Source of the DNA: Prochloron sp965198675
GTDB lineage: Bacteria; Cyanobacteriota; Cyanobacteriia; Cyanobacteriales; Prochloraceae
Assembly: GCA_965198675.1 (NCBI GenBank)
Contig: OZ240666.1
Coordinates: 1,674,001-1,738,000 of the forward strand
Reading direction: 5' to 3'
DNA: 64,000 nucleotides
Within the stretch, counting starts at the first letter, position 1. Every line of letters starts with the position of its first letter. The notes under the pieces were generated by a model, which saw nothing but the letters and a program-made list of their open reading frames with translations, did not search any database and was not told the DNA's origin. Shown piece by piece: positions 8,428-16,317 of the stretch. Both the position numbers and the translations under genes were made by a program.

Positions 8428-9074
8428 CTATGAGGGCGCGCTCTTTCCACGAGTTCCCTTACTTGGCGGTGTTTCCACGGCCAGGCAGAGGGGATTCTGG
8501 TTCAGTTGGTAGTAGTGGAGGTCGCGACCCACCCACCCCCTCAATCCTCCTCCCGGGAGGGGATAGGGGTGGGTGCCTGCTTGGAACTTGTCAGAAAAGG
8601 TGAAATACCGTCTATCTTCAGACAACTTCCACCCGGAAGTTTTGTACTCCACCGTTGCCTAACTTGCTCCTTCTTGAATTTTGGAAACCCTTTCTTCTCC
8701 TTGACTTGAGCTTTACAGTTGCGATAAAACCTCTCAATCGCCACCCATGCTCTCTCTGCGTGAGCTTGCCTAGCTTGTGAGTTGAGTTACTTCGCCCAAG
8801 GAAATTCGGGGTTATCAGCTAAAATTTTGCACTGATCGACGGTGTGTCGGATAGTCCATCGAGTCGAAGACCGGTTAATGGCTGACGTCAATTTCGCATC
8901 CCGGGCCTTATACTTCTCGTACGAGGCTTTGGCCAACATGATATGGTGGTGATGGATGTCACTGAAACCCCGATTGAACGCCAAAAGAAGTTCTTCTACG
9001 TAATTGTGACGTCGAGTCACAATTCTGGCAAAAAGAAGCAACATACGCTCAAGTGCCAAGTCATCATTGACCAA
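8428..9074 (-). pseudogene. TnpB RNA-guided nuclease, dead remnant
   Basis: Pieces of a TnpB N-terminal half can be followed on the minus strand: KILADNPEFPWAK, a TAA stop at 8787 where Gln is expected, then LNSQARQAHAERAWVAIERF and KKGFPKFKK. A frameshift near 8655 leads into VEYKTSGWKLSEDRRYFTF. The frame then continues SDKFQAG, a foreign stretch THPYPLPGGGLRGWVG, and RDLHYYQLNQ before ending. The RuvC-like catalytic domain is missing. The first 80 residues of the upstream frame (from 9074) do not look like TnpB and may belong to another gene. The foreign stretch is a palindromic repeat also found near 20628-20700. Confidence 0.75.
8520..8570. repeat. palindromic ACCCACCCC...GGGGTGGGT element inside tnpB remnant
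   Basis: About 45-50 bp with arms CACCCACCCC and GGGGTGGGTG around CTCCCGGGAGG. It interrupts the TnpB alignment between FQAG and RDLHYY but keeps the local frame. The same motif, longer and more degenerate, is present at 20625-20702. Confidence 0.65.
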
Positions 9075-9168
9075 GCCACCCTGAACATTGAACTTGTTTC
9101 ATAAGCTTGATTATATCACAAGTACTAGGGGCAATAAATTACCCCGCGTCGTCGTTTCTCCCCTGAGA

Positions 9169-9630
9169 CTACAAGGGGCTTCCCGACTCCCGTGAGGTTA
9201 TCGTGAATAAGTTACTCAAATTTTCCTCAAGCTGTTCAATTAATTGATCCAGAGTTGCTGTAGCTTGCTCGAAACAAAGTGGTGGCGGTAATTCGGGTTG
9301 AAAATTAATTAACTTAATTTGCCCGGACCCAATAGCGATCGCCGCCACTTCTTCTTCTCGTTTCAAACCGTCCAAAATCCCCAAAACTTCCTGAAGATTG
9401 CAGTTCACATTCTCATTCAGCTCTTCAATTGCTTGGCGAGAACAACGGACGAAATGAGGCTTGGGTTTCAGGTCGATCCCCAAAATATCATTACTTTTGT
9501 CCCATTCTAAAAATAGACCCCAAACCAATGCAGCCAAGTCTTGCCCATTGACCTTAACAAAATTATCCACCTTGAGCCAACTGTCATTTTTTCTATCATT
9601 GGGGTTAAGACTTGTCTTGCTGAACATCAC
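9169..9630 (-). CDS. conserved-type hypothetical protein next to psb35
   Basis: A 153-residue soluble protein starting MMFSKTSLNPNDRKNDSWLK. It has WGLFLEWDKSNDILGIDLKP and a helical C-terminal half with DGLKREEEVAAIAIGSGQIK. I do not recognise the family and see no catalytic motif. Its start overlaps the 3' end of the psb35 gene by 26 bp on the same strand, so the two are translationally linked. This suggests a photosystem-related role, which is inference. An alternative start at the second Met would barely change it. Confidence 0.65.
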   Translation of the reverse strand: MMFSKTSLNPNDRKNDSWLKVDNFVKVNGQDLAALVWGLFLEWDKSNDILGIDLKPKPHFVRCSRQAIEELNENVNCNLQEVLGILDGLKREEEVAAIAIGSGQIKLINFQPELPPPLCFEQATATLDQLIEQLEENLSNLFTITSRESGSPL

Positions 9631-9823
9631 TATTATTATTTATATTAAATTTCGGTATAATATTGGGGTGATCGCTCCCTTCCCAACCAGCCGGACGCTT
9701 AGAATTATACCAGGCGATGGAGCCAATGGTTAGAGCAGCGATAAAACCAACTACATAGACGGCAACGAAGAGAGTGGGGAATTTACCCCCTGTGTTAACA
9801 GCAGCTTCCATTAATAGATACAT
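9605..9823 (-). CDS. psb35: photosystem II assembly protein Psb35 type
   Basis: A 72-residue protein with one transmembrane helix (FPTLFVAVYVVGFIAALTIG) followed by SIAWYNSKRPAGWEGSDHP and a polar tail. This layout matches the small cyanobacterial protein known as Psb35 (Ssl2148 type), reported to associate with Hlip proteins and PSII in the thylakoid membrane. The identification is from memory of the SIAWYNSKRP-GWE motif. The start MYLLMEAAV could also be at the second Met. It is first in a two-gene unit with the overlapping hypothetical gene. Confidence 0.75.
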   Translation of the reverse strand: MYLLMEAAVNTGGKFPTLFVAVYVVGFIAALTIGSIAWYNSKRPAGWEGSDHPNIIPKFNINNNSDVQQDKS

Positions 9824-9876
9824 AGGCCATTGATTCTTTTATCTGTACGGGCTACATATCCTATCATATTAGGAGT

Positions 9877-10723
9877 TCAAAGGGCAATCCGCTCGCACTT
9901 AAAACCTTTTTGACGCCAAGTGGGCAAATCCACATCTACCAAAGGAATTACGCTATAACATTGAGGTCAGAGCACCTGAGACATTAATGCCCATAATAGG
10001 CTGCGAGAAACATCTAAACCCGTCTTGAGGGGATACTCGCGATTACCAGGAATGCCCTTTTCTTCAACTATTTCAAAGTCTACCCAAATACCATGAACAC
10101 CGAAGATAATTTGCACCATCCACTGGAATCGGGGTAGATGAGTAGGAGAAGTAACTAACTTCACCTTCTGCACTCCCCACTGACGCAGAATGGGCAAACC
10201 TTTTTTGACATACTCCCCCGTTTTCTAAACGGGGGAACAGGGTAAGACAGCAATAGCAGGCAGAGCCCGTCTTACATTGCCTAATCCAATGGTTGATGCC
10301 CCAACCATTTCTTTAGTATACTACACGGCGTTTGGAAATTCAGCTCTTCGCTTATATCCCCCGTTTTGAAAACACTTGCTCTAAGCATCACGGTTCGTAA
10401 AAATTCTCAAAAGTGCTCTGAGCACATCTTTCCAGCCAGACTCTTTCCTTAGGAGCACGCTGCCGTTGAAAAACTAACCAAGTGCAGGATTCTGCTCCAC
10501 CCCGAGAAATTAAAATTAGCAGGGATGGCTCAAGAATAGCCAACTTTGCTGCTTGAATTTCCCGCGTAACGCTCCCACCGAGAACAAACAAAGCATCTAC
10601 TGGTTTTGATGCTGCTGCTTGCAATCTCAAACTATTAAAGTAGAGCATGGCAGTGAAAAGGCAGGTTAAACAAGATATAATAGCAAGGAAGAAAAATCGC
10701 CAACGGCGTCGATTTAATCTCAT
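9877..10723 (-). pseudogene. YdcF/DUF218 family protein, split by a small mobile element
   Basis: The 5' part (10723-10397) encodes a membrane anchor (RRRWRFFFLAIISCLTCLFT) and the DUF218 core PVDALFVLGGSVTREIQAAK, ending STFENFY. The 3' part (10200-9877) continues GLPILRQWGVQKVKLVTSPT, HLPRFQWMVQIIFGVHGIW and KTGLDVSRSLLWALMSQVL. A TGA stop then interrupts at 9967, and the frame goes on PQCYSVIPLVDVDLPTWRQK to a natural stop at 9877. The halves are separated by exactly 196 bp. YdcF-like proteins bind nucleotide-type ligands and may act at the envelope. Two lesions, so the gene is dead. Confidence 0.88.
10201..10396. mobile_element. 196 bp non-autonomous IS200/IS605-type element in ydcF
   Basis: Removing 10201-10396 joins FENFY to GLPILRQWG in frame, which defines the insert. 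On the gene strand the insertion follows TTTTTAC, consistent with a TTAC-type target of IS200/IS605 elements. The right end (plus strand 10213-10233) is a hairpin CCCCCG/CGGGGG with ACTCCCCCGTTTTCTAAACG. The other end has a related CCCCCGTTTTGAAAAC. There is no open frame, so movement must depend on a TnpA in trans. No target duplication is seen, as expected. Confidence 0.75.
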
Positions 10724-10798
10724 TTCGCAGAGTTATTGTGGCCCAGTCTTAAGTAGATGGTACTATCTACCGTATTCTTTCCTTGTATTCTCTGTTAA

Positions 10799-11902
10799 AT
10801 GGAAACCGCCATAAGCACTGATATGACCGTGACTACGACCGCACCCCCAAAAAATCATCGCATCGTTTTTCCCTTCACGGCAATTGTGGGTCAGGAAGAA
10901 ATGAAACTAGCCCTGTTGCTGAACGTCATCGATCCGAAAATAGGCGGGGTGATGATTATGGGAGATCGGGGCACGGGTAAATCAACTACGATCCGCGCCC
11001 TAGCAGATTTGCTGCCGGAAATTGAGATTGTTGCCAACGATCCCTTCAATTCCCACCCTTCAGACCCCGATTTGATGAGCGACGAAGTGCAACAAAAGTT
11101 GCAAAACAAAGTTGCGCTTCAAATAGTACCCCAAAAAGTGCAGATGATTGACCTACCTTTGGGGGCGACAGAAGACAGAGTTTGCGGCACTATCGATATT
11201 GAAAAGGCTCTCTCTGAAGGGGTCAAAGCTTTTGAACCGGGACTGTTAGCTAAAGCAAATAGAGGTATCCTCTACGTGGATGAAGTTAACTTACTGGACG
11301 ACCATTTAGTAGACATACTATTAGACTCTGCTGCCTCGGGTTGGAACACTGTGGAAAGAGAGGGCATTTCCATTCGGCACCCCGCCCGCTTCGTCCTGGT
11401 CGGTTCCGGGAACCCAGAAGAAGGAGAATTGCGCCCCCAATTACTGGATCGCTTCGGGATGCACGCAGAAATTCGGACCGTGAAAGAACCTGATTTGCGG
11501 GTACAAATTGTGGAGCAAAGAACAGCATTCGACTTAGCTCCCCAGGAATTTCGCAGCAAATATCAGTCCGAAGAAGTAACTTTACAGAATAAACTGATAG
11601 CAGCACAGCAGTTATTGCCATTCGTGACCATTGACTATGACCTGCGGGTGAAAATCTCGGAAGTCTGTTCCGAATTAGATGTAGATGGTTTGCGGGGAGA
11701 TATCGTTACCAATCGCGCCGCGAAAGCATTGACAGCTTTTGAGGGACGTCAGGAGGTAGAACCCTCTGATATCGGTCGGGTAATCGTTCTCTGTCTGCGA
11801 CACAGACTGCGGAAAGACCCCTTGGAATCCATCGACTCGGGCTACAAGGTGGAAAAAGCCTTTAACCGCGTATTTGGGATGGGTGCGGCTCGTTCCCTGT
11901 GA
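10799..11902 (+). CDS. chlI: magnesium chelatase ATPase subunit I
   Basis: A 367-residue AAA+ protein. With ChlD and ChlH it inserts Mg2+ into protoporphyrin IX, the first committed step to chlorophyll. Walker A GDRGTGKST lies near residue 57 and Walker B ILYVDEVNLL near residue 157. The ChlI signature GTIDIEKALSEGVKAFEPGL and the sensor region GSGNPEEGELRPQLLDRFG with an arginine finger are present. The C-terminal lid includes GLRGDIVTNRAAKA. Start METAISTD is taken because MTVTTTAPPKN, a common start region, follows eight residues on; both are possible. A degenerate group II intron begins right after the stop, so the coding region is intact. Confidence 0.97.
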   Translation: METAISTDMTVTTTAPPKNHRIVFPFTAIVGQEEMKLALLLNVIDPKIGGVMIMGDRGTGKSTTIRALADLLPEIEIVANDPFNSHPSDPDLMSDEVQQKLQNKVALQIVPQKVQMIDLPLGATEDRVCGTIDIEKALSEGVKAFEPGLLAKANRGILYVDEVNLLDDHLVDILLDSAASGWNTVEREGISIRHPARFVLVGSGNPEEGELRPQLLDRFGMHAEIRTVKEPDLRVQIVEQRTAFDLAPQEFRSKYQSEEVTLQNKLIAAQQLLPFVTIDYDLRVKISEVCSELDVDGLRGDIVTNRAAKALTAFEGRQEVEPSDIGRVIVLCLRHRLRKDPLESIDSGYKVEKAFNRVFGMGAARSL

Positions 11903-12371
11903 AGTTGCGACGTAAGCCATATATAAGCAGGGGCTAAAAACTAGGAGACAATCTAAGCAGGGAAATCCGCTGAAAACACCTAGCAATTCTACCTGGCCTG
12001 CCAATCAATGGATAAAACCGGAGAATTCAGTGGGGAAACCCGGGATGAGACTCCCGAACTCACAGGTAGTAATAACCGAACCTAGACAACTGATACATTT
12101 GACATGCTGGTAAAAGGGGTTGGCCAGAAATCAGTCCGAAATAGTCCAGCCCGCTAGGGATAGCGTGACTCTAAATCTTGCCACACCGAGGAAGTAGCTC
12201 TCCAGCAGAGGTCTCGTGCTGGGGCAACACTGGTGCTAAGGGGAATACAGGGTTAGGAAAACGAATCAGCAGTAAAAAGAACGTAAAATATGGCATGGCA
12301 GCACCTTGAAAACCATGACCACACTGTCTATATCACCGCTCCACGACCAACCGGTGGGAGCTAATCCCGGT

Positions 12372-12544
12372 AAAACAGTGACCTTGTACCATGACAGTTA
12401 CCAGGCGTATGGTGCGGGCTTTGGTCCCGCACCAACGCCTTCCACCAATAAGTGGCTTGCCACCACTTATTTGGTGGGGGCCTCAAACCCAAGGTTGAGC
12501 TGCTACCATGGTACGTGATTACTGGTCACTGGTAACTGAAAGGT
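12372..12544. mobile_element. modular palindromic element, 173 bp copy
   Basis: The host intron sequence reads AATCCCGGT before the element and GAGGCAGTCGTTCAA after it. The element starts AAAACAGTGACC and ends GTAACTGAAAGGT, so GGT flanks both ends. Inside are hairpins GGTGCGGG/CCCGCACC, CCACCAATAAGTGG/CCACTTATTTGGTGG and CTCAAACC/GGTTGAG. A 202 bp copy with the same ends and core is at 42026-42227. Terminal CAGTGACC and GGTCACTG are inverted. It encodes no protein. Confidence 0.85.
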
Positions 12545-12693
12545 GAGGCAGTCGTTCAATAGCTCGAACCCTGGTTTCATAACAATGTCAAATTCGGAAC
12601 GAGTAAAAACTCGCTCAACTTCTATCCGGCTACAGGTCGATTACGGATAGTGGAACCCGCAGCTACGGGTTTACCGGGAGAGCGAGGGTAAGA

Positions 12694-13636
12694 ATGACCG
12701 TAACTGGCCGACAGGCAACTGTCCTTGCTCAGAAGATAAAGGAAACAATAGAGTTCACAACTGACTTAAACTCAATACCGCAGCTGGGAATGGTGATGAA
12801 CGCCCTACTTGTGGGGCAGATTCGCCAGATTACAGCTGACGAAGTGTGGAAAAGTCTACCGTGGCGCACATGGTCACGGCTGGTTTGGAGAATCCAGCGT
12901 GGAATTTATCAGGCAGCCAGACAGAACGACAACCGCAGAGTCCAGTGGTTACAACGCCTACTACTAAGAAGTCGGGCGGCACAGGCGACCTCGGTAGGAC
13001 AGGTAACCCAACTCAACACTGGTAAAAAGACCCCCGGAGTAGATGGCAAAACAGCCCGAGACACTAACGAACGGTTGAGACTCTGCCAGAGGCTAAGGCA
13101 GCACTGGTATGATTGGGAGCACCGGAAGCTGAAAAGGGTAAACATAGCCCCCTCTTAGCAAACCTAGCAATTGGCAACCTGGAGGATATAGGGGCCAAAT
13201 ACCAGAAAAGCGGGAGGGATATCCGAAACAATGGCATTCCCGGTATCCGTTACGCGGATGACCTGGTATTCATCACCAAAACCGAACCAAAACCGAAGGG
13301 GAAGCCAAGAAACTCAAATCCGGAAATTACTGAATATCTGTCCGAACGTGGCCTTCGGGTTAAAGAGGCCAAAACTCGCATCATTAAAGCCACACAAGGC
13401 TTCGACTTCCTAGGCTGGCACAGAGCGGGTTAAAGCCAACGGAAAACTCACTGTCGCACCATGCCGCAAAGGTACGGAAGCAACCAAGGAGGGCGTGAAA
13501 GAGACCATGAAGAAAAGCAAAATATCGCTGAAGGGCCGCATCGACCTAATTGCTTCAAAAATACGCGGCTGGCGGAACTACCACAAATGGTGCGACATGA
13601 ACAAAGGCATCGACTCTAATAAATGTCGGAATAGGT
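12694..13636 (+). pseudogene. group II intron reverse transcriptase/maturase, broken
   Basis: The first part (12694-13158) encodes the N-terminal region of an intron RT (GRQATVLAQKIK, RRVQWLQRLLLRSRAAQATS, TPGVDGKTA). A deletion with frame change near 13145 removes the finger and early palm motifs. The next part keeps SPLLANLAIGNLEDI, GIPGIRYADDLVFITKTEP and GFDFLGWH, with the YADD active-site box. After another frame change near 13433 the maturase domain follows (KGRIDLIASKIRGWRNYHKW). It cannot make an active enzyme. Confidence 0.88.
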
Positions 13637-13640
13637 TACA

Positions 13641-14432
13641 ATGACAAATAACAGAGAACCCCTGGTAGAATTAAAGGGAATTAGCAAGTCCTTTGGCAAC
13701 AAAGTCATTCTCGATAACATCGATCTGACTATTTATCGAGGGGAAGCCCTGGTTATTATCGGTCCTTCGGGAACAGGAAAATCGACAGTTTTGCGACTGA
13801 TTGCCGGTTTTCTAGCTCCCGATGAAGGGGAGGTCTATATTAAAGGGCAACTGCGTCAAGGCTTAATTGAAGATGGATCTGATCCTATTGGTATTGGGAT
13901 GGTATTCCAGCAGGCGGCATTATTCGATTCTCTCACCATAGATGAGAATGTGGGCTTTTCCCTGTATGAAAACTCTAAGCTGCCAAAGGAGAAGATAAAA
14001 GATTTAGTGGCAGAAAAGTTGGAGATGGTGGGGTTAAAGGGTACTGAGGATAGTTACCCATCTCAATTATCTGGAGGAATGCGCAAGCGGGTCAGTTTTG
14101 CCAGGGCGATTATGTCTAATCCAGAAAATACTAAAGATAATACAGAAATCATCCTTTATGATGAACCTACCGCAGGTTTGGATCCCATCGCTTCTACGGT
14201 GATTGAAGATTTAGTGCGCCAGTTACAAGGAGCCTCTGGAGTTGGCGCTACATATGTTATGGTTACTCATCAAAACAGTACTATTAGGCGTACTGCTGAT
14301 AAGGTAATATTTATTTATGAAGGTAAGGTGCAGTGGGAGGGAACTGTGGAGGAAATTGATAGTACTCATAATCCTTTAGTACGTCAATTTTTTAGTGCAA
14401 GGGTAGATGGACTGATTAAGGTGATTACTTAA
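13641..14432 (+). CDS. ABC transporter ATP-binding protein, MlaF-like
   Basis: A 263-residue nucleotide-binding subunit. Walker A GPSGTGKST lies near residue 40, followed by Q-loop VFQQAALFDSLTI, signature LSGGMRKRVSFARAI, Walker B ILYDEPTAGLDP and H-loop VMVTHQN. The LSGGMRKRV signature and VFQQAALFDSL are characteristic of the Mla/Tgd3 subfamily, which moves phospholipids or other lipids with an MCE-domain partner between membranes. The MCE gene lies 4.1 kb downstream on the same strand, and the block between them looks like accumulated accessory DNA. The ATG comes four bases after the truncated group II intron, so the original promoter and upstream gene are gone. Confidence 0.92.
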   Translation: MTNNREPLVELKGISKSFGNKVILDNIDLTIYRGEALVIIGPSGTGKSTVLRLIAGFLAPDEGEVYIKGQLRQGLIEDGSDPIGIGMVFQQAALFDSLTIDENVGFSLYENSKLPKEKIKDLVAEKLEMVGLKGTEDSYPSQLSGGMRKRVSFARAIMSNPENTKDNTEIILYDEPTAGLDPIASTVIEDLVRQLQGASGVGATYVMVTHQNSTIRRTADKVIFIYEGKVQWEGTVEEIDSTHNPLVRQFFSARVDGLIKVIT

Positions 14433-14518
14433 TAAATTTTCACAAAATATAGTATGCCAAAGTAGTTGGAAAGTTCGTTAATCAGATAGACGCGATCGCC
14501 ACCCATCACTGTTGCTGC

Positions 14519-15127
14519 TAAAGTTCACTTTCTATCTGGGCAATAATCCTTTTGATTTCAGTTTCTGACCTATCTTCTTGATCTGACTTTGAGTAAATAT
14601 CGAGAAGAATACGCTTGCTTTGTAATCTTACCCAGTAAATAACACGGTAGCCTCCACTCTTACCTCGTTTGGCATCTCGGTTAGTTAGACGAACTTTGAA
14701 GACATCGCCGGCTTATCCAGAGATTTTATCCCCTACAATTTGACCTGTGCGTAGGATGCGTTACGCTAACCCATTTAATTTAGGATGCTGCTACGTACGA
14801 TGCGTTACGCCAACAAAGTTTGTATTGTTGCTAGTACGATGCGTTACGCCAACAAAGTTTGTATTGTTGCTACTACTTACGGCTAGTAACGCATCCTACA
14901 GTGGCTAGTAACGCATCCTACAGTGGCTAGTAACGCATCCTACAGTGGTTAGTAACGCATCCTACGACTTCTTAGCATCCTACGGGTGGGGACTTCCGCC
15001 CATTCGTTAAAGTTTCTAGGAGAGGTTGTAGATCTAGCTGGATAGAACGATAGAGTTTTCTGAGCTTCTGTAGCTTGCGCCTAAATTCAGGGGTGAACTC
15101 AATGCTGATGGAGGATTTTTTAGTCAT
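14519..15127 (-). pseudogene. RelE/HigB-like toxin, split by a repeat element
   Basis: The 5' part (15127 to about 14995) encodes MTKKSSISIEFTPEFRRKLQ, KLRKLYRSIQLDLQPLLETL and TNG. After about 246 bp of repeat sequence the frame resumes TGQIVGDKISG, a TAA stop, then AGDVFKVRLTNRDAKRGKSG and GYRVIYWVRLQSKRILLDIY, ending IIAQIESEL at 14519. Together this is a complete RelE/ParE-type toxin (mRNA interferase or gyrase poison in known members). Its ATG overlaps the antitoxin stop by 8 bp. Two lesions make it inactive. Confidence 0.82.
14749..14994. repeat. GTAGGATGCGTTACG repeat cluster inserted in the toxin gene
   Basis: The block begins GTAGGATGCGTTACGC and contains several inverted copies reading GTAACGCATCCTAC in tandem, spaced by CAGTGGCTA. 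It also holds two copies of CCAACAAAGTTTGTATTGTT. The same arrangement, shorter, lies at 26000-26145. Opposed ends (GTAGGATGCG and CGCATCCTAC) give the block inverted termini, like a MITE that has grown by unit expansion. Confidence 0.8.
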
Positions 15128-15380
15128 GGTCAATCTCTTCCCAAAGTTCAGAGAGGGGTAGCGTTTGACCACTGAGCGCTTGCCGAAAGGAGGTTTCAAA
15201 TTTGAACGGGGAAAATCCCACTTCAGTGCCGTCTCTGTTTTGAAGGTTGCTATGGTTTTGATGGTGGCGAGAGACTAGAAATTGAGCAAAGTGTAAAACT
15301 TCCAGTTGTAGGGGTTTGGGGAGTTGGCTGAGGAGTTCTAGTAACGTGGTTTCGAGGTTGGTTTTGGTTTGGGTAGTCAT
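15120..15380 (-). CDS. antitoxin-like protein, DUF2281 type
   Basis: An 86-residue protein: TTLLELLSQLPKPLQLEVLH followed by FAQFLVSRH and a C-terminal ALSGQTLPLSELWEEIDHD. This is the usual build of DUF2281-type small antitoxin-like proteins in cyanobacteria: a helix-turn region plus an acidic tail ending in LWEEI. The stop overlaps the start of the RelE-like toxin gene, a standard antitoxin-toxin arrangement. The antitoxin frame is intact although the toxin is not. Confidence 0.72.
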   Translation of the reverse strand: MTTQTKTNLETTLLELLSQLPKPLQLEVLHFAQFLVSRHHQNHSNLQNRDGTEVGFSPFKFETSFRQALSGQTLPLSELWEEIDHD

Positions 15381-15592
15381 GGCAGGTATCCGGTTGTGGT
15401 TTTAGGCAGGGTAAGCGCAAGAATCAATAAGGGGCATCTATTCTCAATTATCATGATAATGATTGCAAGATTATTGCGAATATGGCACACTATTGAGAAT
15501 TAACATGGCTCTATACCACATTTTGGCACAATTTTTCTTGCGCTTGCCCTGTGGTTTTAGGATGCTTTTTGGGAACATAATGAGCTGCTGTT

Positions 15593-16291
15593 CTACCAAG
15601 TTCGGGGGGTAAAATTGGGTGTACTACTAATATAAACAGTATCCCCCGATTGCTCAATTACAAATAGTCCCTGATTCTCGGCATAGGTATCCACATCCCT
15701 ATCAATTTCAATAGCCGCCATCGCCCCATAAATGCGATAGTTCCCGTAGTGGGGAAAAGCAGTTTTAAAGCGGGATAGGTTACGAAGAAAACGACGGACA
15801 TAATCTTGGGTAAGGCGCGATTTTACTTCCACTACTACTGCCACATCATCATTCACCGCCAGGATATCAATTTCTAGATTCTGGGAGCCTCGTGCAGACT
15901 TGACCCGCTGATACACCTCCTGCACTGGAATGCCCCGTTCTTGAAACAGACGTAACACCGCAGGAGCTACGAGATTTTCCACAAAGTGTCCCCAGCGACT
16001 ACTCAAGCTATTGACGGCTTGGTTGGTTTGGGCTGCGATGGCTTCAGTTCTGGCAAGGCGTTGTTCAGCTTCAGCGGCACGGCGATCTGCCTCGGCTTTT
16101 GACTCTGCTAAGCGGCGATCGAACTCTGCTTTTGATTCAGCGGCACGGCGATCTGCCTCAGTCAAGCGGCGATCGAATTCCTCCCGGGATCGCTCCAACG
16201 ATTCCCGCAGGATGCGTTCCGTCTCTTGGCGCTGACGTTCACTTTCTTGGAAGAGTTTGTAAAAGTCTTCTAGGGTGATGGGGTTGGACAT
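15593..16291 (-). CDS. coiled-coil PD-(D/E)XK-like protein, tandem copy A
   Basis: A 232-residue protein. Residues 1-35 form a conserved head (ITLEDFYKLFQESERQRQET). Residues 36-90 are a charged coiled coil built from repeats such as AEADRRAAESKAEFDRRLAE. The C-terminal domain (about 95-232) has LEIDILAVNDD and VVVEVKSRL, giving D142, E155 and K157 as a PD-(D/E)XK nuclease-like site. This matches the DUF3782-type family as I remember it. Substrate is unknown. It is nearly identical to copy B upstream except for a shorter coiled coil and a few substitutions. Together with four genes at 41-47 kb it forms a six-member family here. Confidence 0.78.
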   Translation of the reverse strand: MSNPITLEDFYKLFQESERQRQETERILRESLERSREEFDRRLTEADRRAAESKAEFDRRLAESKAEADRRAAEAEQRLARTEAIAAQTNQAVNSLSSRWGHFVENLVAPAVLRLFQERGIPVQEVYQRVKSARGSQNLEIDILAVNDDVAVVVEVKSRLTQDYVRRFLRNLSRFKTAFPHYGNYRIYGAMAAIEIDRDVDTYAENQGLFVIEQSGDTVYISSTPNFTPRTW

Positions 16292-16317
16292 GGGTGAGGT
16301 AATAAACTAGCTTTCTT

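Larger units (their letters stand above)
8351..9110. mobile_element. decayed IS200/IS605-type element with tnpB only
   Basis: At 8352-8417 the sequence GACATCCTCCCACCGCTA...GCGGTATAGCGGGGGATTCC matches the hairpin end that commonly closes tnpB-bearing IS200/IS605-group elements. A broken tnpB on the minus strand fills the interval up to about 9074. No tnpA is seen. The stem is enlarged by repeats of GCAAAGCGC. The far end (near 9110) is a guess. Confidence 0.6.
11905..13636 (+). mobile_element. degenerate group II intron
   Basis: Directly after the chlI stop the sequence GTTGCGACGTAAGCC resembles the GUGCGAC 5' end of bacterial group II introns. Typical domain I-III sequence follows (for example AGTCCAGCCCGCTAGGGATA at 12143, GGTGCTAAGGGGAA near 12231). 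A broken reverse transcriptase lies at 12694-13636. The catalytic domain V and domain VI are not seen before the next gene at 13641, so the 3' end is lost and it should not splice. A 173 bp palindromic element is inserted at 12372-12544. Confidence 0.8.

Noticed and set aside
14749..14994. Possible CRISPR array (regular GTAACGCATCCTAC units)
   Set aside because: Spacing is only a few bases (CAGTGGCTA) and identical between units, so there are no spacers; it is a tandem repeat inside an insertion.
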